A stretch of 64,000 bases of DNA. Origin: Hymenopellis radicata (Eukaryota; Basidiomycota; Agaricomycetes; Agaricales; Physalacriaceae). The stretch spans positions 62,001 to 126,000 of the forward strand of contig JADNRX010000035.1 of assembly GCA_015501595.1 (NCBI GenBank), given 5' to 3'. The notes below the pieces were generated by a model, which saw only the letters and a program-made list of their open reading frames with translations, made no database searches and was not told where the DNA came from. Positions 1 through 11,900 of the stretch are shown here, piece by piece. Within the stretch, counting starts at the first letter, position 1. Each line of letters opens with the position of its first letter. Made by a program: the position numbers and the translations under genes.

Positions 1-386
1 GGCAATTGACTCTGTTCTTGTTCAAATCGGCTGGATCGGGAGTGCGATGGAAGAGGACGCATTCGCTTTGAACTGCGCTTGTTAGAACAGTGAAGGGAAT
101 TTCCAACTTATGGAGAACATACCGATTTTGTGGTTGCTGTAGTAGCGATCGAGGACGCGTCGTTGCGCTGCAATATAGGATGGTATATAGTCTGGTATAT
201 CTTGCGCATTGGCGACTTCAGTTGCAGTAAGCGTATCCATGTGGTCTGGATGGGAACAGGTTGGGCAGGGACAACTAAATATAGTCGAAAATACCCCGGT
301 CAGGGCTTTCCTTTTTGCTTCCGCCTTCGATCCGCCACTTCTTCCTCCTCGATGTGACACGCTGCTTCCAATGCGACTCCATTACA
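1..386 (-). CDS. Possible downstream exons of the same minus-strand gene, running off the window
   Basis: Minus-strand coding potential continues left of the previous gene. An open stretch at about 386-300 encodes an acidic then basic segment (HIEEEEVADRRRKQKGK). Another at about 360-132 contains CPCPTCSHPDHMDTLTATEV and DIPDYIPSYIAAQRRVLDRY. A GTATGT...GCAG intron at about 131-82 then joins it in frame to a last exon (SECVLFHRTPDPADLNKNRV) that reaches base 1. How these pieces join each other and the upstream exons is not clear, because at least one splice must change frame near 300-390. The run of cysteines and histidines could be a metal-binding cluster, but I cannot assign a family. Confidence 0.3.
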
Positions 387-412
387 CTGCGGGAGACGTA
401 CTACATGGGATT

Positions 413-983
413 CTACTGCGTCGCCGCCACCGGGAAAATGTACTCAAAATCATCCACCAACTCATGCAGTATGTCGAAGCGCACAATAATAACATCCATG
501 CGCCCGTCTTTCCCCTCTGGCCGCCCGTCGCCTGTCCACTGCCGAGCCAGAAGGTTGATGTAGAACATGATTATGGACTACAATAACGTCACAACATTGC
601 GCGTCCAAAATTGAGGTTCTTACCTTCTGGCGCTCCCTGGCAATTCGCGGCTCCTCGGGAAAGCGACCGGCCCACAGCTGAAAGAAGTCGGCAAACCAGC
701 GTTTGATTTTATTCGCTTTCAGCGTCCTCTGGAAATCAGAGAACGAGGTCATCAGGAACTCGTCCTGATGTGTGGTGAAGCTGCGAGGCAGGTGATACGT
801 CGACGTTGTGAAAAATTCTGGGTAGGGGTGGTCTTGTCGAGGAGTGTCCGATCTATGGAAATGTGAGCTCTATCATAAGTTGTATTGGAAGGATGCTCAC
901 GGTAGGGATAGGACTGCGCGCCGATACGCGATCTCGAGCTCGCGCTCCTCTGGAGTCATTCGTTTGGTCCAAAGGCGAGGCAT
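413..983 (-). CDS. Unrecognised three-exon protein, divergent from KDZ transposase 1
   Basis: I do not recognise the family. The reading starts with ATG at 983 (MPRLWTKRMTPEERELEIAY) and uses exons about 983-901, 852-624 and 577 downward. The two introns (900-853 and 623-578) begin GTGAGC and GTAAGA and end in ATAG and GTAG. Joining them keeps one frame that includes RTLKANKIKRWFADFFQLWA and then MDVIIVRFDILHELVDDFEY, which reads as a compact charged, partly helical protein of about 155 residues. It either stops at 413-415 or splices at about 430 into further exons on the left. The start lies 168 bp from the KDZ start on the other strand, so the two may share a promoter and it may be a passenger gene of the KDZ element. 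Homology search would decide; function unknown. Confidence 0.5.
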
Positions 984-1151
984 GGTGGTTGGTCGTGAAG
1001 GCGTGCGGAAGGAATGAACGCCGTTCACGCGTCCCCTTATACGTTCTTCGCCGCAAACGTAATCCCTGTCAAAATCCCCCCCCCAATAGACGTCCTTTAC
1101 CATTCTTGGACCCCGCTGATTTCGCCACAATTTTCGTCTCTCAAGGTCGCC
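984..1151. promoter_or_regulatory. Short divergent intergenic region between the minus-strand gene and KDZ transposase 1
   Basis: Only 168 bp separate the two predicted start codons on opposite strands. It contains a C-run at about 1077-1084. I see no clear TATA box. It is a bidirectional promoter by position only. Confidence 0.3.
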
Positions 1152-4100
1152 ATGTTCAATGCCAGCGCGTTTCAGAGGTCTCGACGTACTAGACGGGTAA
1201 AATCAGGTCCCTACCCAACGTCTCCCATGAAAACACTTCACTACCCAACATCTTCCCACTCATCATCGCCTGCCAAGGACCTTGGACAGTCTCAGGCGCG
1301 TTACTTGAATGCAAGCCAAGGTCGGCCGGAGGAGGACGATTCCATCAGGACGGAGCGATACGTGCGCGACCAGTTTGGCAAACTCCGCACCGTTGAGGGC
1401 CTCTCATTTGGTAGCGAGCTCAACGCTGTTCATCGTCAGGATGCGCTCACTGATCGCGAGGAATCCATGCCTCGTGAGGAGGTAGAGATAATCGAACAGG
1501 ATGAAGTGATAATGGAAGACATCGGAGAGTGGGTTGACGAGGACGATGGAGCTTCGAAGAAGAAGAAGAATCCAACGACGAAAACAGGGCAGGTAGGTGG
1601 GCCCGAATCAGTATAACCCTATTCTAATTCTTCAACAGCGCCGGGCTATGGACGTGTGGAAAGCACGTTTTGGTGGGCGAAACTACTCACAAGAGTTCCT
1701 TTATGAGCTCCTACGGCATAAAGGACGTGGCGGCGCGAACACCGCCTCTTGTGGTGGATGCCACAAGCCCGACAGAGCTATCTATCGCTGCAGAGAGTGC
1801 TCGCCGACTCGCTTGTTCTGCAAGGCATGCTGTCTCGCAGAACATGTACAACGACCTCTTCACATTATCCGGGTAAGTCTTTCCTTATAGCGTGGCTCCC
1901 TTCTAACAGTGTTTGGTAGGAATGGGATGGCATCAAGTTCAACAAGGTGTCTTTACGTTCTCTAGGACTGCGCGTCTACCTAGGACACGAGGACGGCTCA
2001 CGGTGTATCATGCCCCAGATTAATCCTCACCCGCTGGTCGTAATGCATACGACGGGTCTACATGAAGTCTCTGTGCGGTATTGTAACTGTCTTGAGGCGG
2101 CGCCTCGACGTATACAGCTTCTGCGATTCGGGTGGTATCCGGCCACAGTTCACCTACCTGCCACATGTGCCTCGATGGAGGCCCTGGAGCTCTTTCACGC
2201 GCTCACCCTCAACGGCAAATTGACGGCTTACAATTTCTATAAGACGCTGGTGTACTTGACAGATGCGCTGGGCATAAGGGTCCCGAAGGTAAGCGTCTTA
2301 CTTGACGAGAACGCGCGCGCATGGTTGATTCTTCCTTGTCTAGAAACGTTACCAGCCACTGCTTCGAATCATTCGCCAATATCGGCATCTGATGATGTTG
2401 ATGAGAGGCGGCAAAGGGAGTCAAAAGGATGGCGTGAGCCATTTGAAACAGGGCGAGCTAGCATTACAGTGCCCAGCGTGTCCTATTCCGTCGGTGAATC
2501 TCCCCCGCGATTGGAAAGAACGTGTGGATCAGTGAGTTCGATGGATTGCACCTGATATTCAGCTCTAATGGGTCTCATATAGATTTCTCTACCGTAAAAC
2601 GGTATCACTAGACGCATGTTTTCGATTAATCAATTTGTTTCGCTCGAACCAGACAACAGACCCTTCGCTACACCCGGGTGGTGCTTATATGCTTGAGGAT
2701 GTCGGAGACTACGGCATGCATGTCCTGCAACATGCGACGCAGAAGGATGTAAGTGTATTTGATTGTGTGAGGCTGTTTAACTGATGTCAGTCGGTAGATA
2801 AGTACCAGCGGCTTCAAAGCAATCGCCCACGCCGATTCAAAATGCAACACGGGACTACGAGCGACTGGCGTCATCGCGGCGTGCTGCTCTCGCCACGAGA
2901 TAGTATGCGCCCAGTCAGTGGGTAATTTACAAAAGGGTGAAAGGTTCAGCAATTCCAGAATTGAACCGCACGTTATTAATGTCCACCGAATAGATACTGT
3001 AACGCCGACTTTGCGGTGTGCTCAGCATTACAGGACTCGCACGACCTTCAAGAGATTACATTTTCATATGATATCGCGTGCCAATGGATCAAGCACTTCA
3101 AAGAACGTATGGCGCAGCTGCCCGAACATCTTCAACTGCCGGACGATATCCAACTTACGGCCGCTATCCCAAAGGGACACTGTCCGGGACATCAAATGGT
3201 TTGTCAGGTTGAGTGGGCGATGGGGATTCAACCAGGAGTGGGACGAACAGATGGCGAAGCTATTGAGCGTTTATGGGCGTTTGTGCGCATGTGCGCTGCG
3301 AGTATCAAGGCAATGGGCCCGGGATCTCGAGCTGATACGCTGGACGATCAATTTGGATTCCATAACTGGTGTAAGCTTATTGGTTTTGGTATGTTTCTTT
3401 CTTGCGCTGGTGTTCTGGTACTGATGTGTTTGCAGGACTATGCTTCCTGAAACGCCGCGCAAAGGCACGCAGTCAGATTGTGAAGCAAGGAGCTTTGCAT
3501 GCGGACTTCACGGCCCACTTACCGCCTGAGGTCGTCGCGCGATGGACCGAATGGGTTGAGCGATGGGAACGAGACCGAAGCAGTTGTGGCAGTCCATACA
3601 TGCAGGACGAGAAAAATCGTGAGTTTGCATGAGCATTTATGGAACAGTCTCCTGACAATGAATCAAGACGACACCGAAGCCAAAGCGCGTTACCGTATTC
3701 GCGAACGAGAGAGACAGGAGATCGAAGCTGGGAAGATTCCCCTCCACGATACATCTCCGTCAGGCGTTCTCAACGCTGCATTTCTCATTGAAGAGCATCA
3801 GTGAGTTTGAGTGTTGAACACCCGATACCATGCTGAAACCATTGACAGAGCTAAACTGCGGCTCCTCACAGACGGCGAGGGCACTCTGACACCGATTCAA
3901 GCTACAAATATCCAGAAGAAGCGTGTTGCCCTGGCTAGACGAATTCAAAGTTTCCGCACAGTCCAACACGTTTATATGCCAGGAGTTCGTGCCCAGCTGC
4001 AAAGGGAGAGCATTGCGCGTGCGAGTCCTGTGGAAGTCGAAGATCAGAAGTTATGGCTACCGTCCGACTTTACTGCAGACAGGAGGTCTAACGCTTGTTT

Positions 4101-4894
4101 GGGAGATATCGCTTCTAAGGAGGCCGAGATTCGTAAGGGACAGTGCTACGATGCACTGGAAACCCTTCGAGATTGCGAGCGCGCTCTTCGAAACATGGTG
4201 TCATATCGCGAGATGAGACAGATGGGCAGGGAGTGACGACTCGAGCACAGTCGAGCATTCATACTATCGAGGCGCGGCGCAATTTCGCCGCAGATAAGTA
4301 TCGTCGTTGTCGACGTGCTTTGGAGCAATTGGAGCCTGGCGGTCCATGGACCATAGAGCTACGGCCTCTTCGTACAGCAGACGTCATGAACATGGCGGGT
4401 GGTGGGTTTGATATCGATGTTCTGCTTCCTTTGGGGCAGAGCGCTACAGAAATGTCATGGGTATGGGCGACTGAGACGGGACAAGGAGACGACGCGATAG
4501 AGAGTAAGTGTTTCAGATGATTCACGCTGTATGAGTCTGATGTGTCCTAGGTTGTCGAGTCGAATGGTTGAAGAGCCGGGCACGTATCACTCGCTGGTCG
4601 GAGCAATTCAAACTCGTCACCGAAGAAATTCGTCGAACACCGATCAGTCTGGAAGCAAAGGCAGTGTGGTGGGATGAACATGGTGAGAACAAAGATGATA
4701 CTCTTGAACCGGAAGTTCGAGAGGGTATTAGGGCATATGCTGCCCAGCAGGCTGCTGTAATGCGTCGCCTGGTCCGTTCTTTTGAGACGTTGTGGGTGGT
4801 TGATGAGCTGGAGGATCCCGAAGGTGCTGATGACTGGGAGAAGTTAAATGAGGATGATGAGGGAGGCGAGAGTGAGGATGAGACTGATCAGTAG
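1152..4894 (+). CDS. KDZ-family transposase 1 with CxC2-type cysteine cluster
   Basis: A multi-exon DNA transposase of the Kyakuja-Dileera-Zisupton superfamily. The start at 1152 (MFNASAFQRSRRTRR) precedes an acidic linker. Exon 2 (1639-1872) holds the CxC2-like cluster: a CGGC pair, a CREC pair, then FCKACC and a histidine. Exons 3-4 carry the conserved lead-in (CNCLEAAPRRIQLLRFGWYP; LALQCPACP). The catalytic region follows: VSLDACFRLIN (first acid), FSYDIACQWIKHF (second) and PGVGRTDGEAIERLW (glutamate), then a long charged helical C-terminus ending with TAG near 4892. Introns are 45-55 bp with GT-AG ends. The layout matches the second copy at 56774-60589 domain by domain, including the splice before RYCN. 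Around 4236-4250 and at the short introns near 3385-3440 and 3620-3660 the frame relies on visual splice calls, so one or two lesions cannot be excluded. Terminal repeats of the element were not identified. Confidence 0.85.
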
Positions 4895-5948
4895 TACGAT
4901 ATGAGAAATATATTATTATTCTATTTTTGCACTGCACATTCGAATGTTTGGAAGGCTAAACGAAGAGCCTTTTTATTAAGAATTAGAGGATCCTTCGGTA
5001 TGTGGGGACTTGAGGTATCTAGACTCTCCCACATCAGGTGGATATGGCCTAGCGGCTACTGATGTCAGTCTATCACGCACGTGCATATACTTTTGGAGGT
5101 CAATCGTTCGATTACTACTTCGGCCTTCAGTGATGGTGGGGATAACAGGCATATTGGCCCATGCAGTAGCAAGCTCAGATAACCTAGCAGTTCACAACCT
5201 GATGAGCTCAAGGATTTTTCCATTAAGCTTGAGGGTTCAATCCTTAACGGCTCCCTTTTTCCTGGGAGCGGCCTATTTATCAAATAGGTGTCGATGGACA
5301 GCCTGTCCACGGACAGGTTCTCAGGAAAATATAATTGTAACGGGTAGCAGGCTATTAGGCAAATAGGGGAATTATAGGGTGAGGTAGCAGTGTGCTGGTA
5401 TTGACATGCGGTATCAAATGATGCAAGTTTGGGCGCGACTGCTTGGGGTTCTCCCGCCGACAAGATCTGCTGAATATACGCCTGGGATTGATAGCTGTAG
5501 GGGATCAAATTTAATGGCGAGTCGTTCATGGCTGAGAAATCCAGAGCGCACCTTTCCCCTTTGTCAAGATCTACGGGTTGGAGGTAGGATTCAGTATGGG
5601 AACCATCCGAGGGAAGATTCTGAGGCGGGCAATGTCTTTGCTGGTGACTGTGGAAGCCGAGTGAGCAACAACCTGGTCTTCAGGGCAATCCATACCGTTG
5701 CTGTGGCATGGCGGTGACAGAGCTGCTCTCAGTAATGAGGTTGAAGCCGAGGCAGCGACTTTCCATATCTGGCCAGCGATGGTTTTGATCTAGTAAATGT
5801 CCTACAACGGCGGATGCCGAGGCGACGGATGAGCAGAGTCGCTCGACATCCGAGGGGGCGCTATACCTACCTATGACTGTATAAACTGTCGGAATGCATG
5901 TGAGTAAGGAATATGCTTCACCTCGAACAAGGTCCGAGCAAAACGGAG
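4895..5948. other. Intergenic region without recognised gene
   Basis: About 1.05 kb between the end of KDZ transposase 1 and the next promoter. It contains several scattered open frames but none with splice structure or motifs I recognise. A palindromic patch occurs near 5290-5320 (CAGCCTGTCCACGGACAGG). The 3' end of the KDZ element probably lies here but I could not find its terminal repeat. Confidence 0.4.
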
Positions 5949-5965
5949 TATAAATCCTATAAAAG
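5949..5965 (+). promoter_or_regulatory. Double TATA-like box upstream of the small GRP-motif gene
   Basis: TATAAAT (5949-5955) and TATAAAAG (5958-5965) lie 114-130 bp before the ATG at 6079, a usual distance for a fungal core promoter with a short leader. Confidence 0.5.
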
Positions 5966-6078
5966 TCGGGACAATCTGGTAGTCCATTAGGATCGGCTAC
6001 GAAGTGTGAAGCGCTGTTAGCCTCTTACCAAGACCATCACTTTGTGACTTCGCCGCAGTGACTTGCGCCTCAACCAAG

Positions 6079-6775
6079 ATGGGTCGCCCGCGTCTATACA
6101 CCACTCTGGAGCAAAAGAAAGAGGCGGCTAGGGCAGCTAACGCTCATTATTATGTTCGGTTCGTGACATGGTACGCGCGCACTCAAGACCTGATCAGACT
6201 GGCTACAGGCACCGCGACCTGATTTCAGACCGTAAAGCGCGACAATACTACAAGCTCAGGCGCCGAAGAGAGCAGATTGCGGACCGTCAGTCAGATCCAT
6301 ATGAATGTTTTCGGTTCGTGGTGTTTTATTCAGGATGCTACAATTACACCTAACGCCTGGTAGGAATACAGCGCTGTCGGATAGGCCGCCCCTAGAGCAC
6401 ACAGCGGCGGCCAATATTCAAATGGAAAGGCTGTATAAGTTGACGGAGGGCAGCGCCAGGGATTATGCCCACCACATCGCTTTGACCGCGATCGAGTTTG
6501 AGCGGGACGACGCTGTGATCCGTGTAGGAGAAGCCATGGATCGTATTCAGATGTGGCACGCCCCCGTTCGAGATTCCCTCGACGTGTTGAAGAAGCTGAA
6601 GAGCGGCGACAGCGATAAGTCCTTGGACAGCGCTATACAGAAGGTCTCTGGTGTTAACGACAGGTTCGAGGTTGTCCGCCGCTACATCGAGAATATCGTG
6701 AAGCATGCCAAAGCGGACACATTGCAGGAAAACGTCGAGAGTGGGGAAATGATATACATAGCTTTCGACTACTAA
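6079..6775 (+). CDS. Small basic GRP-motif protein, unknown function
   Basis: Three exons. Exon 1 begins MGRPRLYTTLEQKKEAARAA, an AT-hook-like GRP start followed by a basic helix. It splices in phase after codon bases CG (intron about 6153-6207, ending CTACAG) into a very basic stretch (SDRKARQYYKLRRRREQIAD). A second intron (about 6311-6361, ending GGTAG) leads to a mostly helical third exon containing LDVLKKLKSGDSDKSLDSAI and ending in TAA at 6773. Both introns share the same donor context (TTCGGTTCGTG), suggesting a duplicated exon-intron unit. Short basidiomycete proteins starting MGRPR with a basic helix are, in my experience, common near transposons, but I know of no assigned function. 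The C-terminus converges on the viroplasmin-like gene with an 18-bp gap. Confidence 0.65.
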
Positions 6776-6792
6776 TGAAATACAAGCGCCGT

Positions 6793-8720
6793 TCAGGCAA
6801 ATTCTATGCGTACTACTTTCCCATCCTTCAAGGCTTGCAGATACTCCACACAGGCAGTAGAGTAACTTTCATAAGAATCATACCATACACCTGGAATGCC
6901 GACGTGGACGATAGCACTTTCAATACTAGGTAGATCTGAGTGGCATGATACTGTGTGGGAGCAGACAGAACATACTAGGTACGATAGATGCCGGGCTCTA
7001 GGCCAGAATACACGACGTGCCAACGGTCAGACGCGAGACCGTTGCTGAGAGGCGAGTCGGCCGAGTAATCGCGAAGCTGGGTATCACGGACGATGTGTCG
7101 GTGGAGTGTACCCAGATGGGAAATTGGGGTGTTCCTGATGAGATTGTGATGTGTGGCGTGCTGATAGGCAGCTTCTGCGAACTGCTTTGAAATATATCCT
7201 TGTGCCACAGCGCCAGAGAAGCGTGTCATGTGTGCGGCTGCAGCGGGCCTGTTGGAAATTCAGCACAGACAGAGAGATGGTCCGGAGGAGAGTGTATGTA
7301 CCAGTTGGGGTAGACACCAGGCACTCTCCCAATGAAAACAACGTAGGCTTGAGGCTTTCGGGAAAGTTTCTTGCGAGGCGAGATGTTCTTGACATGGGCG
7401 TTTTCGTGATTCTGAGAGTAGGCCGCGCGGGACCTATGGCAAGATCAGTTGAAATGAAATATGGAAATCAAATGAAATTTACCAATGTGTAGTGCGAGAA
7501 ATGGCGCCACCGCGAGTCACCAAGTACTCCGTGCGATCGCGCGGAGACTGTACCTGAAATCTCTGGAAGGCATGGAGAAGATCGTCCAGTTCGGCGTCGT
7601 CGTCGGGTGCAATGGACGTCGAAAGCGAACTGACAGTGGAGATACTCAATGATGGGGTTGGAGAACTGCGAGGGACAGTTTCTGCCTCGTCCTGAGACGA
7701 ATCGGATGAACTGAGTTCAATGAGAGGCGTAGGTGCGCGAGGAACGCGAGGAACACGACGGCGCTGTGGTGTTTGAAATTGCGTAGGATGGTCCTCATCA
7801 GAGGAAGTGAGAACGATAAGCCCAGAGTCCTGGTGGGCAGGTTGACGTGCTTGAGAGGGAGGACACATGGAGGAGGCAATAAACGATGGTGGCAAATTGA
7901 GGTGGTTATTTATATGACAAGTATGCTACGGCGTCAAAGGATACAGCACCATTTGGAGGTGCGCGCTACCTCAGGTTGATCACTAAGATAGTGGATATCA
8001 GATGGTAGGCAGTGTCAGATGATAGGGTGAAGACGTACCTTCTGGGTTTACGGAGGTGGCCAATGCGTACATTCCCTTTGGCGAGCTCGGCATTGAAAAA
8101 GTCCAAAGCGATGCGTTGGCTATGCTTCTTAAGATGGAAGCCTCCTGTGACACCTTGGACGCAAGCCGACGCTTCGTTTCTGGGGATTTATTATAAATAT
8201 TGATTTCGGTGTGGCGCAGTAAATAACTTACGCATCGGTAATGACGCCAACCTGAAGACCAACGAGTATACAGTAGAAGTGTGTCTTCGTGCCGTCACTG
8301 TTGGCGGAGATAAGCGTCGGGGCGAGCGGACCAGACGGGACGTGGTTGAAGAGGCGACCGGTGCGTAATTGGAAGTCGGCGGGAACATATTCCGTGGCGT
8401 GAATGGCGCGATCATAGACATACCCGTCGGGAGTGAGTGCAGCGGCATACGTTGGCGGCGCTGCACGCGACACGACGGCTAGGAACAAAAACTTAGAGTT
8501 GTATATATTACAGTAAAAAATTAGGCATACGAGGAGGCATGATGAATTCGACGGAAGACCTGGGGGTGAGAGGCGTCGTGTCGTGAGCCTCGACGATCAG
8601 CTCCACCTCTTGTTCAGAGGTGACGCGCTGGAAGCTGCGAGGAGTAGAGGCAGCAGACGCACACGCTGCCACAGACAAGGTAAGGCCGGCGCCAGCATCG
8701 CAGTCAGTTTTCGAGGTCAT
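6793..8720 (-). CDS. Protein with three RNase H1 N-terminal (caulimovirus viroplasmin-like) domains
   Basis: Read on the minus strand from ATG at 8720 (MTSKTDCDAGAG; an upstream in-frame ATG at 8765 is the alternative). Introns at about 8530-8479, 8231-8180, 8038 to about 7990, about 7977-7931, about 7489-7441, near 7290-7240 and near 7005-6936 join one frame. Three copies of the compact fold that binds RNA-DNA hybrid in RNase H1 are visible: FYCILVGLQVGVITD with VTGGFHLKKHSQRIALDFF; AYVVFIGRVPGVYPNW with FSGAVAQGYISKQFAEAAYQ; and WHVVYSGLEPGIY with IPGVWYDSYESYSTACVEYL. A serine/aspartate-rich linker (about 7850-7600) separates domains 1 and 2. No RNase H catalytic domain follows. It diverges from the partner gene at 8926 with about 205 bp between starts. 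A single-transcript model including the 13-bp micro-exon near 7985 is inference. Confidence 0.65.
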
Positions 8721-8925
8721 GGATGGTTGCGATAGATAGAAGTCGGCCGGAAAGCTTATATGCAATTGTGATCGTCCAAATCGGACGAGATCGAAGAGAT
8801 CTGGAAAAAATCGACCAGGTGGCGTTCAGGCTAATGTTTATCCGAGAGATACGACCCACCTTGGTCTTGGGACCGCCATACTTGCGCCCCGAAGGAACGA
8901 CTGGTGCCGTTACACGTCGCTTGCT

Positions 8926-11900
8926 ATGGCCGTCAAGAAGACAACGTCGACCAAGAAAAAGAAGGTGTACAGGAAGAAGGAGAAGTCGGAGAGGAAGAAT
9001 TTGAAGGGTTGGATGGATGGGAAGCGCGAGGAGGTATGCGCGCCTCTGGTACCCGTGCTTGCAGACGCGCTAGAGCACGGGTGGCAGGCGGGTGAGCATA
9101 AGTTGCTGGAGATCTTCAACCTCTACCACTTTCATTTCCCGCCGACGATGCCCTTATACGAAGACCCTCCCGAGCTCAAGGAGTATGATCCCACTGCTCC
9201 CGCACCCAACTACGAGAAGGGAAAAATGCCGGAGGAGGTTGCGGAATTACGACACATCATCAATCTCCGAAACGACGTAAGTCTGAAGCACTATCTGTCA
9301 TACACGCACGCAAGGAAACTAATAAATGTTTAGATGCTGCGACGGTGGTTTAAATATCACCTTCGTGCCCTTGGAAAAGGCGTCCGTAAATTGATGCTAC
9401 GCACACCAGACGATCCCCTGGAGAAGATACTGCGTGGTATGGCCGGCCTTGATAAAGCGCCCAAGCAGCCCCATGCCGCTCACGTCTACCTAGAGGCTAA
9501 CCGGGCCGCTGTTCTGAAGGCCGCCGCCACGCAGTGGAATGCTGAGAAGGCAAAGGGCTCGTCGACAGGCGAGGCGGGGACATCAGGCGGGGGACAGACA
9601 TCATCGAATACTGGAGAGGATACGACTGGTGTGGACGCTCGCGCAGCCGACCGTACGATGGAGACGCCACACAAGTCGACCCTGCACATACGATTGATGC
9701 AAAGTCAATGGACGTAGACGAGAAACAGAGCACAGCGTCGAGGCGAAAGAGTAACGCTCCGAAAGGACCGTCCGTCACCTACACGACGACGTTGGCGCGT
9801 AAGATGTTGGCCGCCCTGCCAAAGGACGAGCAAAACCGTTACGCGGAAATGGCCAAGGAACAGGGGAACAGGGCGAAGGAAGAGCATGAACTCGCGAAGG
9901 TTGCCCCACCATTAACGGATCCTTTGGTGGTAGCCAAGTAACTGTGAAGTCTGTACGATGAAAGCCAACTAATGTTTTGTAAGGATTTCGGATGGCGCGG
10001 AGAACTTGCTCCTAGACGTAAGCCAGGGCGTCGAGAGGGTCGTTCTCCTGCGGATTTTTTCTCTGTTTGGTGGTCCTACGCATGATTCTAATGGGGAGAT
10101 GACAGCGGTTTGGTTAGTGATTGTCGATATGCTTGAAACATGAGACTAATAGACGACCGTTAGTGTAACCACGGCTAAAAACAAGGCGCCCGTACCTTTG
10201 TCGTTCGTTGATTGGCTGGGTCCGAAAAAGATAGAGGAACTGAGGATGGAATACAAGCGCTGGTTGGGGACATGCTTTACCGAGGATGAGAAGAAGGCAG
10301 TTCTGCTTCCTGACGGAGCGTCGATTGGCGCTCATACATCTGGACAAGGGAAGCCCGCGCCCGCTCGCCACATCCGGCGAAGAGTGGAAACATGGTGGAG
10401 CTTCTGAAGGGCTTACACTCGATGGACGATGACGATTCCTCTGAGTCTGACGACTCGGACAGCGATGACGACGACGATGTGGAGGATGACGATTCAGAGG
10501 ATGAGGAAGAGGTGGCGACGAAGAAGGAGAAAGGCAAGGCGCAGCCAACGCCGCGTCAGAAAGCAGTGCCGAAACAGAAGGCGACGAGTGCGAAGACAAC
10601 GCCGCCAGCGCTGGTCCTAAGTCAATACGAGGTTAATCGCAACGCAAACATGGATCGCAATCGGCGCCTATTGGCAGCGTTGAGTCACATGCAGGAAAAC
10701 AATGTCGCGCTGCCGGCAATGGAGAGCGGCGGGGGGATGGAGAGAGGGCGAGGCGGAGTTGGACGAATATGCAACCAAGCACAACATCGACGCGAACACG
10801 GTGCTTCCACCGACGTTGTTTGGCGAGAAGCCGAAAACGACGAAGCGAAAGCGTAGGGATGATGTTGGGGATAGCGGGAAGGAGAATAAGAGGGTTAAGG
10901 CTGCTGCCGAGCCAAAGATGACGAGAGCGCAACAGAAGGAAGCAAAGGAGAAGGCGGCGAAAGAGAAGGAGATTGAGAAGGAGAAGGCGCTTAAAGAAAA
11001 GGCGGCGGCATTGGAAAGGGAGGCTGCAAGGGAGAGGGAGGCTGCTATGCAAGTGCACAAGACGATGGAGGCGAAGGCGATGAGCGAGGCCAACGCGGCT
11101 AAGGTCGTAAGACCTAAACCAATTCCTACGGCTCAGCTGAAGAAGATTGCGCCTGAGAAGGAGAAAGAGGTTGACGGGGTGGGGAGCGGCGTAATGGATA
11201 ATGGCGCGATTGGCCCTGGCGGTGGGAATGGCGATATTGAGATGGCCGAAGAGAATGGCGAGGAGTACTAGGTCGCGTGAAGAAGGTATTGCCATCATCG
11301 CCGGAATGGCTGCGGGGATCGCTGGAGGAGTTTGTCGAGGCATCTGGTGCGACGAAGCTTGGAGCAATGTTCATGGCCTTGATTGAGCTGGAAAACAAGT
11401 ATATTTCAGCGGGCATCGCTGAGAAGAAAGGCGGCTTACCAGGTGCAAAGCTGCGTCCGGCTTTGGTCGGATCGTGGCTTTCCTATGGCCGTCACACTAG
11501 GGGCCACGAGCGCTGGGTGATTGACGCCGCTAGCGGGTCGAAATTTGTCGCCGATTGGAGGCTTGGTGGAAGTCGCTGCAGCCTGCATGGCGTGCTAAAG
11601 ATGACGCGGGACGTTGGAATAGGTCGTCGTATGGTGATGGATGGGGTGTGTTGTGCCATTCGGGAGTGAACGGTTTGCTGAGCGTGGCGGCGACGCTGTC
11701 GTGGTGGGGATCCTACTGCGAGGACATGGCCGGAGATGAGGAGAAATGGAAAGAAGCCATCAGGGACGTGATCTGGGTAGAGCATGCCACGAGTCTAAAC
11801 CCGGGTCCGGCGGGTCGAGTTTGCGTGAGTTTGCGTATCTGAAGTCCGGACTTGCGACTTGTCTCAAACTTGCGAGTCGCGGGTCTAAAACTCGCGAGTT

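Noticed and set aside
5228..5260. T-arm-like sequence GGGTTCAATCC suggesting a tRNA
   Set aside because: No matching acceptor stem or anticodon arm upstream.
5065..5529. 154-codon minus-strand open frame
   Set aside because: No splice context, no motif, composition like random translation.
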